From Bacteroidales bacterium (GTDB taxonomy: Bacteria; Bacteroidota; Bacteroidia; Bacteroidales; VadinHA17), in NCBI GenBank assembly GCA_016715075.1, contig JADKBK010000016.1:1-64000 (forward strand): a DNA stretch of 64,000 nucleotides, in the 5' to 3' direction. The notes under the pieces are model-generated. The model saw only the letters and a program-made list of their open reading frames with translations. It was not told where the DNA came from and did not search any database. Below, piece by piece: positions 48,840-56,052 of this stretch. The position numbers and the translations under genes were made by a program. Within the stretch, counting starts at the first letter, position 1. Each line of letters begins with the position of its first letter.

Positions 48840-48905
48840 CCAGAAGTATTACACTTCTGGCTGGCAGGCACGAAGGACACAAAGGTTATCACAAGGGTAC
48901 ACAAT
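48840..48905. repeat. Small hairpin and CACAAAG repeats
   Basis: CCAGAAGT-ATTAC-ACTTCTGG (48840-48860) is a perfect 8-base stem. It is followed by CACGAAG at 48869, CACAAAG at 48878 and degenerate copies near 48890 and 48900. This is another locus of the CRCRRAG family. Confidence 0.6.
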
Positions 48906-48960
48906 GGTAAGAGGTGTTCCTCCCGGCTTCTTAGATTTTCATTCCGGGGTAAGACCGGAT

Positions 48961-48995
48961 AAAAAGAAGAAAAGACACCGGATGATGTCTTTTCT
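48961..48995 (-). terminator. Terminator downstream of paralogue 2
   Basis: AGAAAAGACA-CCGGATGA-TGTCTTTTCT, a perfect 10-base stem, with TTTTT after it on the minus strand. Same stem as the terminator of paralogue 1, different loop. Confidence 0.75.
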
Positions 48996-49060
48996 CTGTT
49001 AACTTAAAATCTAAAACTATATGCGGCCGGGCGGCCTGGTGAAAATTTTTCTGCCGGTTA

Positions 49061-49522
49061 TCAGCCTTCAATAAGCATTGGAAAGAAAGCTGCAATAAGC
49101 TGGGTACTCTCAAGTTCGCCTCTTCCTCCGTTCGCCAGCTTTTTCTGATGGAAATATTCACCTCTGTTAAGAGCGGCATCTGATGTGTTAAATCCTTCCA
49201 CTACAAGAGATTTATCGAGCTTTTCCACACCGAAATAGTTTTCGTTGCACACATACTGTACCGAAAGCTTATCGGAAAGAACAATGAAGTTCTTGCAGTT
49301 TTCCATTTTTTTGATCACAATGGTTACCTCCATCGGAGAGTTCTGATAACTGATTATAAAAGCCTTAAGAGCCTCACCATTTATTATTACCGGATTATCG
49401 GCTTTTTCAATCCTGTAGTCACCCAATGCTGAATATGTTTTTCCTTCAGCTACTAACTCCCTTGCAAATGTTGCACTGCCAAAAGCTACTGTCAGCAGTG
49501 CTAAAAAAAACATTCTTTTCAT
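49061..49522 (-). CDS. Small secreted protein of unknown function, paralogue 2
   Basis: 153 residues from the ATG at 49522 (MKRMFFLALLTVAFGSATFA, signal peptide), the start that aligns with paralogue 1; an ATG three codons upstream is possible. The mature protein begins RELVAEGKTYSALGDYRIEK and has two cysteines (ENCKNFIVLSDKL and VQYVCNENYFGVEKLD), both conserved in the other copy. It is intact, while its sister has a frameshift. No known domain is recognised. It is likely a small periplasmic or outer-surface protein. It has its own promoter (49622-49658) and terminator. Confidence 0.85.
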   Translation of the reverse strand: MKRMFFLALLTVAFGSATFARELVAEGKTYSALGDYRIEKADNPVIINGEALKAFIISYQNSPMEVTIVIKKMENCKNFIVLSDKLSVQYVCNENYFGVEKLDKSLVVEGFNTSDAALNRGEYFHQKKLANGGRGELESTQLIAAFFPMLIEG

Positions 49523-49621
49523 GGCTTTCAAAGATTAAATTTTACAAAATTCACTTTACCTATTCTTTTACTGTCTGTTTTTCTGCTCCATTTCCAGAAG
49601 CTCTTGTTTCAATGTTCATAA

Positions 49622-49658
49622 CGAAATTAGACTATAATAAAACACCGTAAAAGAGTAA
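49622..49658 (-). promoter_or_regulatory. Conserved promoter region of paralogue 2
   Basis: Minus strand TTACTCTTTTACGG, then AT-rich sequence, then TAATTTCG, matching the block upstream of paralogue 1 in order and spacing. Retention of this block while neighbouring bases drifted supports a working promoter. The rest of the gap to 49838 shows no gene or repeat. Confidence 0.5.
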
Positions 49659-49838
49659 CTCAACAGACTGTAAGATCTGTTTGACGGATGACCTGATTCA
49701 GGCAATGGAAGGTTTTTAGGCACTACAGCAATACGGTGTTATACTGGCATTTCATTATGGCATCAGGGCATTATGCTGATAAGGTTTTGTCCCATTTCAT
49801 AATAATAATTATCTTAGTATCACTAATCCTGATCAGAG

Positions 49839-50561
49839 ATGAGAAAACCGGTAAAGAGATTGCTTTGGGCAGTGGCAATATTGCCCGGACTGATATTTAT
49901 AGCAGCATTAATATTCCTTCTTAACTTCATTATTGCCACAAGGGCAATGACCCCTGCTGAAACGACAGCAATCAACGATTCCGTATGGTGCATAAAAGAC
50001 AGATTCGTGAATGCATTTATATTTAAAGGTAAAAAAAGCTACCTGATGGTGGATGCAGGAATAGATACAAAACTATTCAGAAAAGAGCTGGATAAGCTGG
50101 GAATCAAACCTGAAGATATCACCTCGATGCTACTGACACATACTGACTCGGATCATACAGGATCAATACCCTTATATAGCAATTTGGAGGTATACCTTCA
50201 CAGGGACGAAGAACAGATGATCAACGGTACCAACGGAAAAACAAAATTCTCAAAAACAAAATGGAAATACGGACCATATAAACTTCTTAATGACAATGAT
50301 TCACTTAATATTGACGGTCTTGAGATCAGGGTTATTCACACCCCGGGGCATACACCGGGCTCTGTATGCTATATAATCGGTGACGACTATCTGGTTTCGG
50401 GAGATAACCTTAAAATGACAGACGGGAAGTATGATCATTTTGTGGAAAAGTTCAATATGAATACGGCTGAACAGCTTGAATCACTTAAAGGATTGCCCGA
50501 TCCCGGGGCCTTTAAATATATTCTGACAGCGCATTATGGCATTACGGAAGTAAAGAAGTAA
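49839..50561 (+). CDS. Membrane-anchored MBL-fold metallo-hydrolase
   Basis: 240 residues. An N-terminal membrane segment (LLWAVAILPGLIFIAALIFL) is followed by a metallo-beta-lactamase domain: the metal motif LLTHTDSDHTGSIP (HxDxDH), IRVIHTPGHTPGSVCYI with the next ligand His, YLVSGDNLKM with the bridging Asp, and ILTAHYGIT with the last His. HxDxDH in place of HxHxDH is seen in part of the family. It probably hydrolyses a thioester, lactone or phosphodiester outside the cytoplasmic membrane; substrate unknown. It stands alone between the paralogue pair and the two-component operon. Confidence 0.85.
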   Translation: MRKPVKRLLWAVAILPGLIFIAALIFLLNFIIATRAMTPAETTAINDSVWCIKDRFVNAFIFKGKKSYLMVDAGIDTKLFRKELDKLGIKPEDITSMLLTHTDSDHTGSIPLYSNLEVYLHRDEEQMINGTNGKTKFSKTKWKYGPYKLLNDNDSLNIDGLEIRVIHTPGHTPGSVCYIIGDDYLVSGDNLKMTDGKYDHFVEKFNMNTAEQLESLKGLPDPGAFKYILTAHYGITEVKK

Positions 50562-50657
50562 GATTTTCAAGTTTTGATCAGGACAGGCCAGGCTGCTTTT
50601 ATTTTTGTTTACAGACTGAAGAGTGAAAGATTTCATCCAATCTTCATAATAATTCCA

Positions 50658-50665
50658 TAACTTTG
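50658..50665 (+). promoter_or_regulatory. Putative -7 promoter box of the small-protein/TCS operon
   Basis: TAACTTTG is an exact match to TAnnTTTG, about 95 bases before the start of the small Arg/Gly-rich protein. No clear -33 TTG is seen at the usual spacing. Confidence 0.4.
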
Positions 50666-50760
50666 CTTTGAATTAACGTAAATCATTGGTTGCTAAATGA
50701 ATGATATAACAATGAATAAAGCAATAATTCACAATTTTTAAATGAAGTTATATACAGACT

Positions 50761-51107
50761 ATGATACGATCTCTTAAAATAATGCTTTTTACTGTATTTT
50801 TTCTGTATGGCAGCTCCTGCTTTTCCCAGGTTACTGTAGCAGGGGATGGATTAACAATTACAGAGATCAGTAATAATACGACCTCAGACGGGACAATAGT
50901 TGCCGTTGAGGATCAGGATAAAGATAGCGGCAAACAGGAAAAGAAGGGTGAGAATAAAAGGGATCTGTCAAGCAGGTAAAATCAGCCCGTCCTGATATGA
51001 GCAAATCGCGCGGTGCAAGGCCTCCGGATATTGTCAGACCTTCCGGTTCACGCATCCCGAAGGGTGTTGGAAGGCCAGCTGGTGCAGGCAGACGGGGTCG
51101 GGGATAG
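50761..51107 (+). CDS. Small secreted Arg/Gly/Pro-rich protein, one frameshift
   Basis: About 115 residues when one missing base is restored. The start MIRSLKIMLFTVFFLYGSSC is a signal peptide. The middle is acidic and polar (VAVEDQDKDSGKQEKKGENK). After the break at 50956-50963 (one A or G missing in AAAAGGG) the frame continues as VKSARPDMSKSRGARPPDIV and ends PAGAGRRGRG, strongly basic and without order-promoting residues. A disordered, charged, exported protein is therefore likely. I do not recognise a family. It is the first gene before a beta-barrel protein and a two-component pair, all on the plus strand with small gaps, so it could be a signal, target or partner of that system. Confidence 0.6.
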
Positions 51108-51132
51108 AGCTGAAAAGTATGAAGCATGCAGG

Positions 51133-52026
51133 ATGTATAAAAATGGTATAAAGTTTCATATTATTTGCCTCTCAGCCATCTTATTGGCAATGCCTACTGT
51201 TGCAATATGCCAGAAAGATACATTATCTGGATTAGCGGCAACATCCTCTATTTCAGAGAAATCTGACATTGACATCCATGCACTCTACACCGGAGCTGGT
51301 GGCGGAAGTAATCTGATCTATCTTGGAACCTCAATTTCAAACAATAAACCATTCTACTCAGGTTCTGTGACTTATGGACTCAGGAATACACTTTTTGTTT
51401 CTGCATCCGCAACTCACCTGAGTGAGACAATTCCCTACCTTGCTTTTTATAATCTGGCACTTAATTATAGCCATGCATTTAATTCATGGTTCGATATCTC
51501 AGCGCAGATTGCAGGATATAAAACAGCTTATTCGCTTAAGGATTCCCTTTTTGCAGACTTTGCACTTATGAACCTCACCACAGGTTTTGACTGGAAGCTG
51601 ATATATACCAGAATCTCACTCTCCCAGGTTTTCCCGAAGGAAAACGGATTCTACCTGCAGATCAGTAACTCACGGTATTTTGAGACACCAGCCTTCTTCA
51701 AAGGTAAAGCACTCATCAGCTTTGATCCTGATATTGACATCCTCTTCGGTAATCTGATAAGGGTTGAAACAGTTGACGGGACTAAGAAAATTGGCAAAAC
51801 CCATGCTTTCGGACAAGTTAACAGGAAGCCCTCATTATCCACTGAGACAAATTCCGTGAGTTTCGGACTCATGGATTTTGAATTCTCTCTGCCTGTAACA
51901 TTCAGTTATGGTAAATTCAGTATTGAGGCTGAACCAGCTTACCTTCTTCCGGCATATTCGGATCCTTATTACCCGGAAACAGAAGGGTTTACTTTCTATA
52001 TGAACCTTATTTTTAAAATATTTTAG
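51133..52026 (+). CDS. Predicted outer-membrane beta-barrel protein, unknown function
   Basis: 297 residues from the ATG at 51133, whose signal peptide (ICLSAILLAMPTVAICQ) and spacing suit it; a longer reading overlaps the small upstream gene and is unlikely. The rest is a series of alternating hydrophobic strands (GSVTYGLRNTLFVSASATHL, NLALNYSHAFNSWFDISAQI) and it ends in FYMNLIFKIF with a terminal Phe, as outer-membrane proteins do. No family is recognised. Its stop is 9 bases before the response regulator, so it is in the operon and may be a sensed or regulated porin. Confidence 0.75.
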   Translation: MYKNGIKFHIICLSAILLAMPTVAICQKDTLSGLAATSSISEKSDIDIHALYTGAGGGSNLIYLGTSISNNKPFYSGSVTYGLRNTLFVSASATHLSETIPYLAFYNLALNYSHAFNSWFDISAQIAGYKTAYSLKDSLFADFALMNLTTGFDWKLIYTRISLSQVFPKENGFYLQISNSRYFETPAFFKGKALISFDPDIDILFGNLIRVETVDGTKKIGKTHAFGQVNRKPSLSTETNSVSFGLMDFEFSLPVTFSYGKFSIEAEPAYLLPAYSDPYYPETEGFTFYMNLIFKIF

Positions 52027-52035
52027 AGAAATAAA

Positions 52036-52716
52036 ATGAATCTCCTGATAGTCGAAGATGAAAAAAGTCTTGCCATTGAAATCGCCTCATTTCTTAAAGG
52101 TGAAGGATTATTATGTGAAATGGCATATACAGGAAGAGAAGCTTCCGAAAAGATTGCCATTAACCTGTATGATTTCATTCTTCTGGATCTTGGTCTGCCT
52201 GACTATAACGGGCTGGATCTGATAAACGAGGCAAAAAATGCGGGGAACAATACTGCAATAATTATAATTACAGCCAGAGGGGCAGTGGAGGATAAAGTGA
52301 AGGGGCTCAATCTTGGTGCCGATGATTACCTGGCAAAACCATTTGCACTGGTGGAGCTGATGTCAAGAATTCAGGCTGTTGCCAGAAGAAAATTCAATAT
52401 TCAGAACCAGGTTATGACAATAGGGGAATTTAGTCTGGAATTGCAGTCACGCAAGCTTCTGTGTAAAAGTGAAGAGGTAATTATCACAAGGAAAGAATAC
52501 GACCTGCTGCAATACCTTATCCTAAACAGAAATAAAGTTCTTACCAGGAATCAGCTCTATGAACATATCTGGGGCAATATCCTCGATGATCAGTACGACA
52601 GCAATTTCATTGACGTTCATATAAAAAATCTCAGGAAGAAGCTTAATGAGTTTGGCCCCACCCCATGGCTTGAAACAGTGAGGGGAATCGGATACAGGGT
52701 AACCCAGGAACAATAG
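52036..52716 (+). CDS. OmpR/PhoB family response regulator
   Basis: 226 residues. The receiver domain has LIVEDEKSLAIEIASFLKGE with the acidic pair, the phosphorylated D51 in FILLDLGLPDYNG, IIITARGAVEDKV with the Thr, and DDYLAKPFALVEL with the Lys. The C-terminal winged helix (about 130-225) ends YDSNFIDVHIKNLRKKL and ETVRGIGYRVT. It activates or represses promoters after phosphorylation by the kinase encoded 9 bases downstream. Target genes are likely the beta-barrel and small protein of the same operon, an inference from position only. Confidence 0.93.
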   Translation: MNLLIVEDEKSLAIEIASFLKGEGLLCEMAYTGREASEKIAINLYDFILLDLGLPDYNGLDLINEAKNAGNNTAIIIITARGAVEDKVKGLNLGADDYLAKPFALVELMSRIQAVARRKFNIQNQVMTIGEFSLELQSRKLLCKSEEVIITRKEYDLLQYLILNRNKVLTRNQLYEHIWGNILDDQYDSNFIDVHIKNLRKKLNEFGPTPWLETVRGIGYRVTQEQ

Positions 52717-52725
52717 GAAATCAGC

Positions 52726-54048
52726 ATGATCAAACTAAGGATTAAACTTGCACTTTTCAATCTGCTTTCCAAAGTGATATTCACTATTGCATTCCTTCTG
52801 TTTATGCCATGGCTTATTGAAAGAATAAACCTGATACAGGTCGATTCGGATCTTATTGAAAAGAGAGAAAAAGTAATAGATCTGATCTCCCGGGCAGGCA
52901 TAGAACCATTTGTAGTGTCCGACTCAGGAAACGTCTTTGGCAGTTTCAATATTCTGAAGGAGGAATATGTCAGCCTTGAAAGAATTGATCAGAGTGAAGA
53001 CCTGAACTTTATTGAGGTGACCCCGAGAATTATAGAAGGTGAAGAAATTGAATACCGGGTACTCAATTACTCCTTCATGGTTGATGGAAATATGTACCTG
53101 CTGGAAGTTGGCAAGAGTCTCGACAGTATTCTTCATACCAGGAAAAACATCAACAAAGTAATGCTTGTCTTCCTTGTATTCATCATTCTTATTACTTTCC
53201 TTACCGACCTTCAATATACAAGAGTCCTGCTAAAACCACTTGACAGGATTACCGCCAAACTTAAAGGAATCTCCAATCCATCTATCTTTGATACTACTCC
53301 TCTGGAGACAACTACCTCTGATTTCGCAAGCCTTGACAGCGCCATAAGGGAAATGATGGCTCATATTGACGAGCTTTTCAGGAAAGAGAAAGAGATAACT
53401 GTAAATATTTCACATGAGCTTCTGACTCCAATTTCAGTTTTACGAAGCAAGCTGGAAAACATCCTTATGCAGAAGAAGCTTTCGTATGATATTTCAGAAA
53501 AAATAGAAGAATCACTAAAAACGCTTCACCGTCTCCAGAGTCTTGTTAATTCACTTTTGCTTATAGCCCGTATTGAGAGCCGGCAATACCTGAAAGAAGA
53601 TACTGTTTCTGTAGATGCTGTACTATCTGAGATAATAAGTGAACTGGAGCCTATAGCAGAGGATGCAGGCCTGACTCTCAGGCAGGAAACATTTGACAAT
53701 TTTCAGTTTAAGGCTGCAAACAGATCGCTTATTTTTTCAATGTTCTACAATATTGTGAATAACGGCATAAAGAATACACCATCCGGCGGTGAAGTTGTGA
53801 TCAGCAGCCACTGGCAAAACAAACATTTCCTGGTTACCATTGCAGACTCCGGAACAGGGATAAGTGATGAACAGATGAAAATACTCTTCTCCCGGTTCAG
53901 AACCAGACTTGATATCAGCAGTAATAATACAGGCATAGGGCTTGCAATTTCAAAATCAATTGCCGATTTTCATGAAATAGAGATAAATGTCACCTCTGAA
54001 ATGCAAAAAGGAACCAGCTTCTCCTTTATGTTCCCCGAAAATTCATGA
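52726..54048 (+). CDS. Two-component sensor histidine kinase
   Basis: 440 residues with two membrane segments (about 12-30 and 142-162: VMLVFLVFIILITFLTDLQY) enclosing a periplasmic loop of about 110 residues. A HAMP-like linker precedes the HisKA domain with the phospho-accepting His in VNISHELLTPISVLRSKLEN (about 227). The ATPase domain carries NNGIKNTPSGG (N box), DSGTGISDEQ (G1) and GIGLAISKSIADFH (G2). It partners the OmpR-type regulator just upstream. The periplasmic domain is small and unassigned, so the stimulus is unknown. Confidence 0.92.
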   Translation: MIKLRIKLALFNLLSKVIFTIAFLLFMPWLIERINLIQVDSDLIEKREKVIDLISRAGIEPFVVSDSGNVFGSFNILKEEYVSLERIDQSEDLNFIEVTPRIIEGEEIEYRVLNYSFMVDGNMYLLEVGKSLDSILHTRKNINKVMLVFLVFIILITFLTDLQYTRVLLKPLDRITAKLKGISNPSIFDTTPLETTTSDFASLDSAIREMMAHIDELFRKEKEITVNISHELLTPISVLRSKLENILMQKKLSYDISEKIEESLKTLHRLQSLVNSLLLIARIESRQYLKEDTVSVDAVLSEIISELEPIAEDAGLTLRQETFDNFQFKAANRSLIFSMFYNIVNNGIKNTPSGGEVVISSHWQNKHFLVTIADSGTGISDEQMKILFSRFRTRLDISSNNTGIGLAISKSIADFHEIEINVTSEMQKGTSFSFMFPENS

Positions 54049-54068
54049 AAAATTCATCTTCACGGTTC

Positions 54069-54076
54069 TATATTTG
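54069..54076 (+). promoter_or_regulatory. Putative -7 promoter box of the DUF4382 gene
   Basis: TATATTTG, an exact TAnnTTTG match 33 bases before the start codon. It suggests separate transcription from the two-component operon. Confidence 0.45.
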
Positions 54077-54109
54077 AACTCACGATAGTTAATTTTAATA
54101 TAGAAAACC

Positions 54110-54934
54110 ATGAAGAAATTATTATTCGCATGTTTTGCTGCAGTTCTGCTCTTTTCAGGCTGTAATAAATCAGAAACAACAAATGGAGGACCAGGAAAAC
54201 TGACAGTCAGGATCACAGACGATCCCTTTAACATTAACTTTGTTGAGTCAGCCACTGTCACAATAACAAAAATTGAACTCCGAAAAGCAGGAACAAACGA
54301 AGAGAATCCATTTATCGTTTTAACAGAAGAGCCGGTAACAGTTGATCTTTTTCAGCTGAGAAACGGGATCACTGAAGAGCTGGTAAATCTCGAGATCCCA
54401 ATGGGAGATTATGATCTGATAAGGCTTTATGTCGACGAAGCGAGTCTGAAGTTAAGGGAGCATGCGGATGCTTTCAACATGAAAGTACCTGGCGGATCGC
54501 AAACCGGAATAAAAGTTTTTATAAGCCCCGGCATACATGTTGAAGGTGGCATTTCAGCTGAACTGCTGCTCGATTTTGATCTGGCGAAATCTTTTGTAAT
54601 GAGGGGCAACATGGCTCATGCAGCTGGTGTTAACGGTTTTATTTTCAAACCTTGTATCAGGGCGACCAACAATGCTACAAGCGGAAGAATAGAAGGATTT
54701 GTCATGGATACTTCATCCGTAAAAGTCCCCAATGCCAGATTATGGATCCAACAGGATACAATAATAGCGACAGCCTTTGCCGACACTTTGGGACATTATG
54801 CCTTCATTGGCGTTCCTAAGGGACATATTCGGTTTTTTGCAACTAAGGAAAATTATGATACAGCTGCGGTTTTGGGAATTCAAGTCTATTCAGCAAACAG
54901 AACAGTGCAGGATCTGATTCTTATGAAACAATAG
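54110..54934 (+). CDS. DUF4382 lipoprotein with carboxypeptidase-like C-terminal domain
   Basis: 274 residues. A lipoprotein signal ends at LLFSGC. The DUF4382 domain starts at GKLTVRITDDPFNINFVESA and extends to about 190, with VDLFQLRNGITEELVNLEIP and YDLIRLYVDEASLKL. The last 80 residues (GRIEGFVMDTSSVKVPNARL, FADTLGHYAFIGVPKG) form a carboxypeptidase-regulatory-like beta-sandwich. Such lipoproteins are common in Bacteroidota and probably sit on the outer membrane, but their role is unknown. It lies between the kinase and a terminator with its own -7 box. Confidence 0.88.
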   Translation: MKKLLFACFAAVLLFSGCNKSETTNGGPGKLTVRITDDPFNINFVESATVTITKIELRKAGTNEENPFIVLTEEPVTVDLFQLRNGITEELVNLEIPMGDYDLIRLYVDEASLKLREHADAFNMKVPGGSQTGIKVFISPGIHVEGGISAELLLDFDLAKSFVMRGNMAHAAGVNGFIFKPCIRATNNATSGRIEGFVMDTSSVKVPNARLWIQQDTIIATAFADTLGHYAFIGVPKGHIRFFATKENYDTAAVLGIQVYSANRTVQDLILMKQ

Positions 54935-54961
54935 AGTGAGAGGGATTTATTAAAGATTGAT

Positions 54962-54990
54962 ACCCGGAGGCAGACTGCTTCCGGGTTTTT
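54962..54990 (+). terminator. Rho-independent terminator after the DUF4382 gene
   Basis: ACCCGGA-GGCAGACTGCT-TCCGGGT with a GCAG/CTGC inner stem, followed by TTTTTC. It ends at the convergent AEC transporter stop, so it may serve both. Confidence 0.8.
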
Positions 54991-54992
54991 CT

Positions 54993-55946
54993 TTACAGTA
55001 ACCAGTTTATCGCCATCACCACAGCCGGCAGTGTCAGTATGCTGACAATAGTCGAGACGAAAACATTACCTACTGCCAGATGATCATCTGCTCCCAATTC
55101 CTTGGCCATAATCACAACACTGGCCATGCATGGCATTGAGGCTTCAAGTATTATAACAGATATTACCATTTTATCGGGAGATAATCCGGATACTGCTGCA
55201 AATCCGGCAAAGAAAGAGATCAGGATGGCCGGAACAATGATAAGTCTGTTTAGACTTATAATATACAGACTTTTCTTACCCAGTAATCCCCCCACATCCG
55301 CGAGCACCAGCATTGCCCCGATATAGAGCATTGACAGCCATGTATTTGCGGAACCAAGTTCTGAAAGCGGTTTAACAATAAGTGCCGGAAGCTTAACTGA
55401 CAGGATAAAGAAAAGCAGACCCGTGAGTGTTGCTACAGTATTCGGATTAAGCACTCTGGCAATTCTTTTTTTCCATGATTTGCCATCACCATGTGTCAGT
55501 ACCACAACTCCCACTGTCCACATAATAATATTCGAAACAAGCTGGAACATGCTTGCATAAAGAAGACCCTCCACACCATAAAGAGCAGTTATAAGCGGAA
55601 AACCAAGGAATATTGTATTTCCGAACATAGAATGGGCTTTGAAGACTGCAGCCTCCCTTCCCTTTATGTTAAATAGCCTTGCCACTATCCATCCTGCAAA
55701 AAGCATAAAGAGTATTACAAAACCCGACACCGAGAGGACAATTATACTGTTCGCAAGAAGTCTGGGCGTAGCCTCCAGCTTCAGAAAATTAGTAAAAAGC
55801 ATCAAAGGAAGGGAGATGTTGAAAATAACTTTTGACAGCATATCCTTTGCCTCGATAGTGAGGACCTTCACTTTTGCTGCAATTACGCCTATCAGAACTA
55901 CTATTGCAAGAATGAATATCTGGGAAATAATGATCCTGGTCTCCAT
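54993..55946 (-). CDS. AEC family transporter (auxin efflux carrier type)
   Basis: 317 residues with about ten membrane helices, the normal size. N-terminal helices IIISQIFILAIVVLIGVIAA and VIFNISLPLMLFTNFLKLEA contain the conserved LPLMLF region. AHSMFGNTIFLGFPLITALY and ILEASMPCMASVVIMAKELG are family hallmarks at the two half-sites. It moves an organic anion or amino acid derivative across the inner membrane. The substrate is not predictable. It is transcribed on its own; the TonB receptor follows upstream after about 106 bases. Confidence 0.88.
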   Translation of the reverse strand: METRIIISQIFILAIVVLIGVIAAKVKVLTIEAKDMLSKVIFNISLPLMLFTNFLKLEATPRLLANSIIVLSVSGFVILFMLFAGWIVARLFNIKGREAAVFKAHSMFGNTIFLGFPLITALYGVEGLLYASMFQLVSNIIMWTVGVVVLTHGDGKSWKKRIARVLNPNTVATLTGLLFFILSVKLPALIVKPLSELGSANTWLSMLYIGAMLVLADVGGLLGKKSLYIISLNRLIIVPAILISFFAGFAAVSGLSPDKMVISVIILEASMPCMASVVIMAKELGADDHLAVGNVFVSTIVSILTLPAVVMAINWLL

Positions 55947-56052
55947 TGGCTGAATAATCTCTGCAAAAACTTTCCCAAATGTAATTATTAATTAACTCTC
56001 ACCGGAGCAGGTTACATTAATCCTGTACCATTCAGTGAGACTTCAGTTTTCT

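Noticed and set aside
51013..51132. N-terminal extension of the beta-barrel protein by 40 residues
   Set aside because: It overlaps, out of frame, the tail of the small Arg/Gly-rich gene, and the ATG at 51133 starts a signal peptide.
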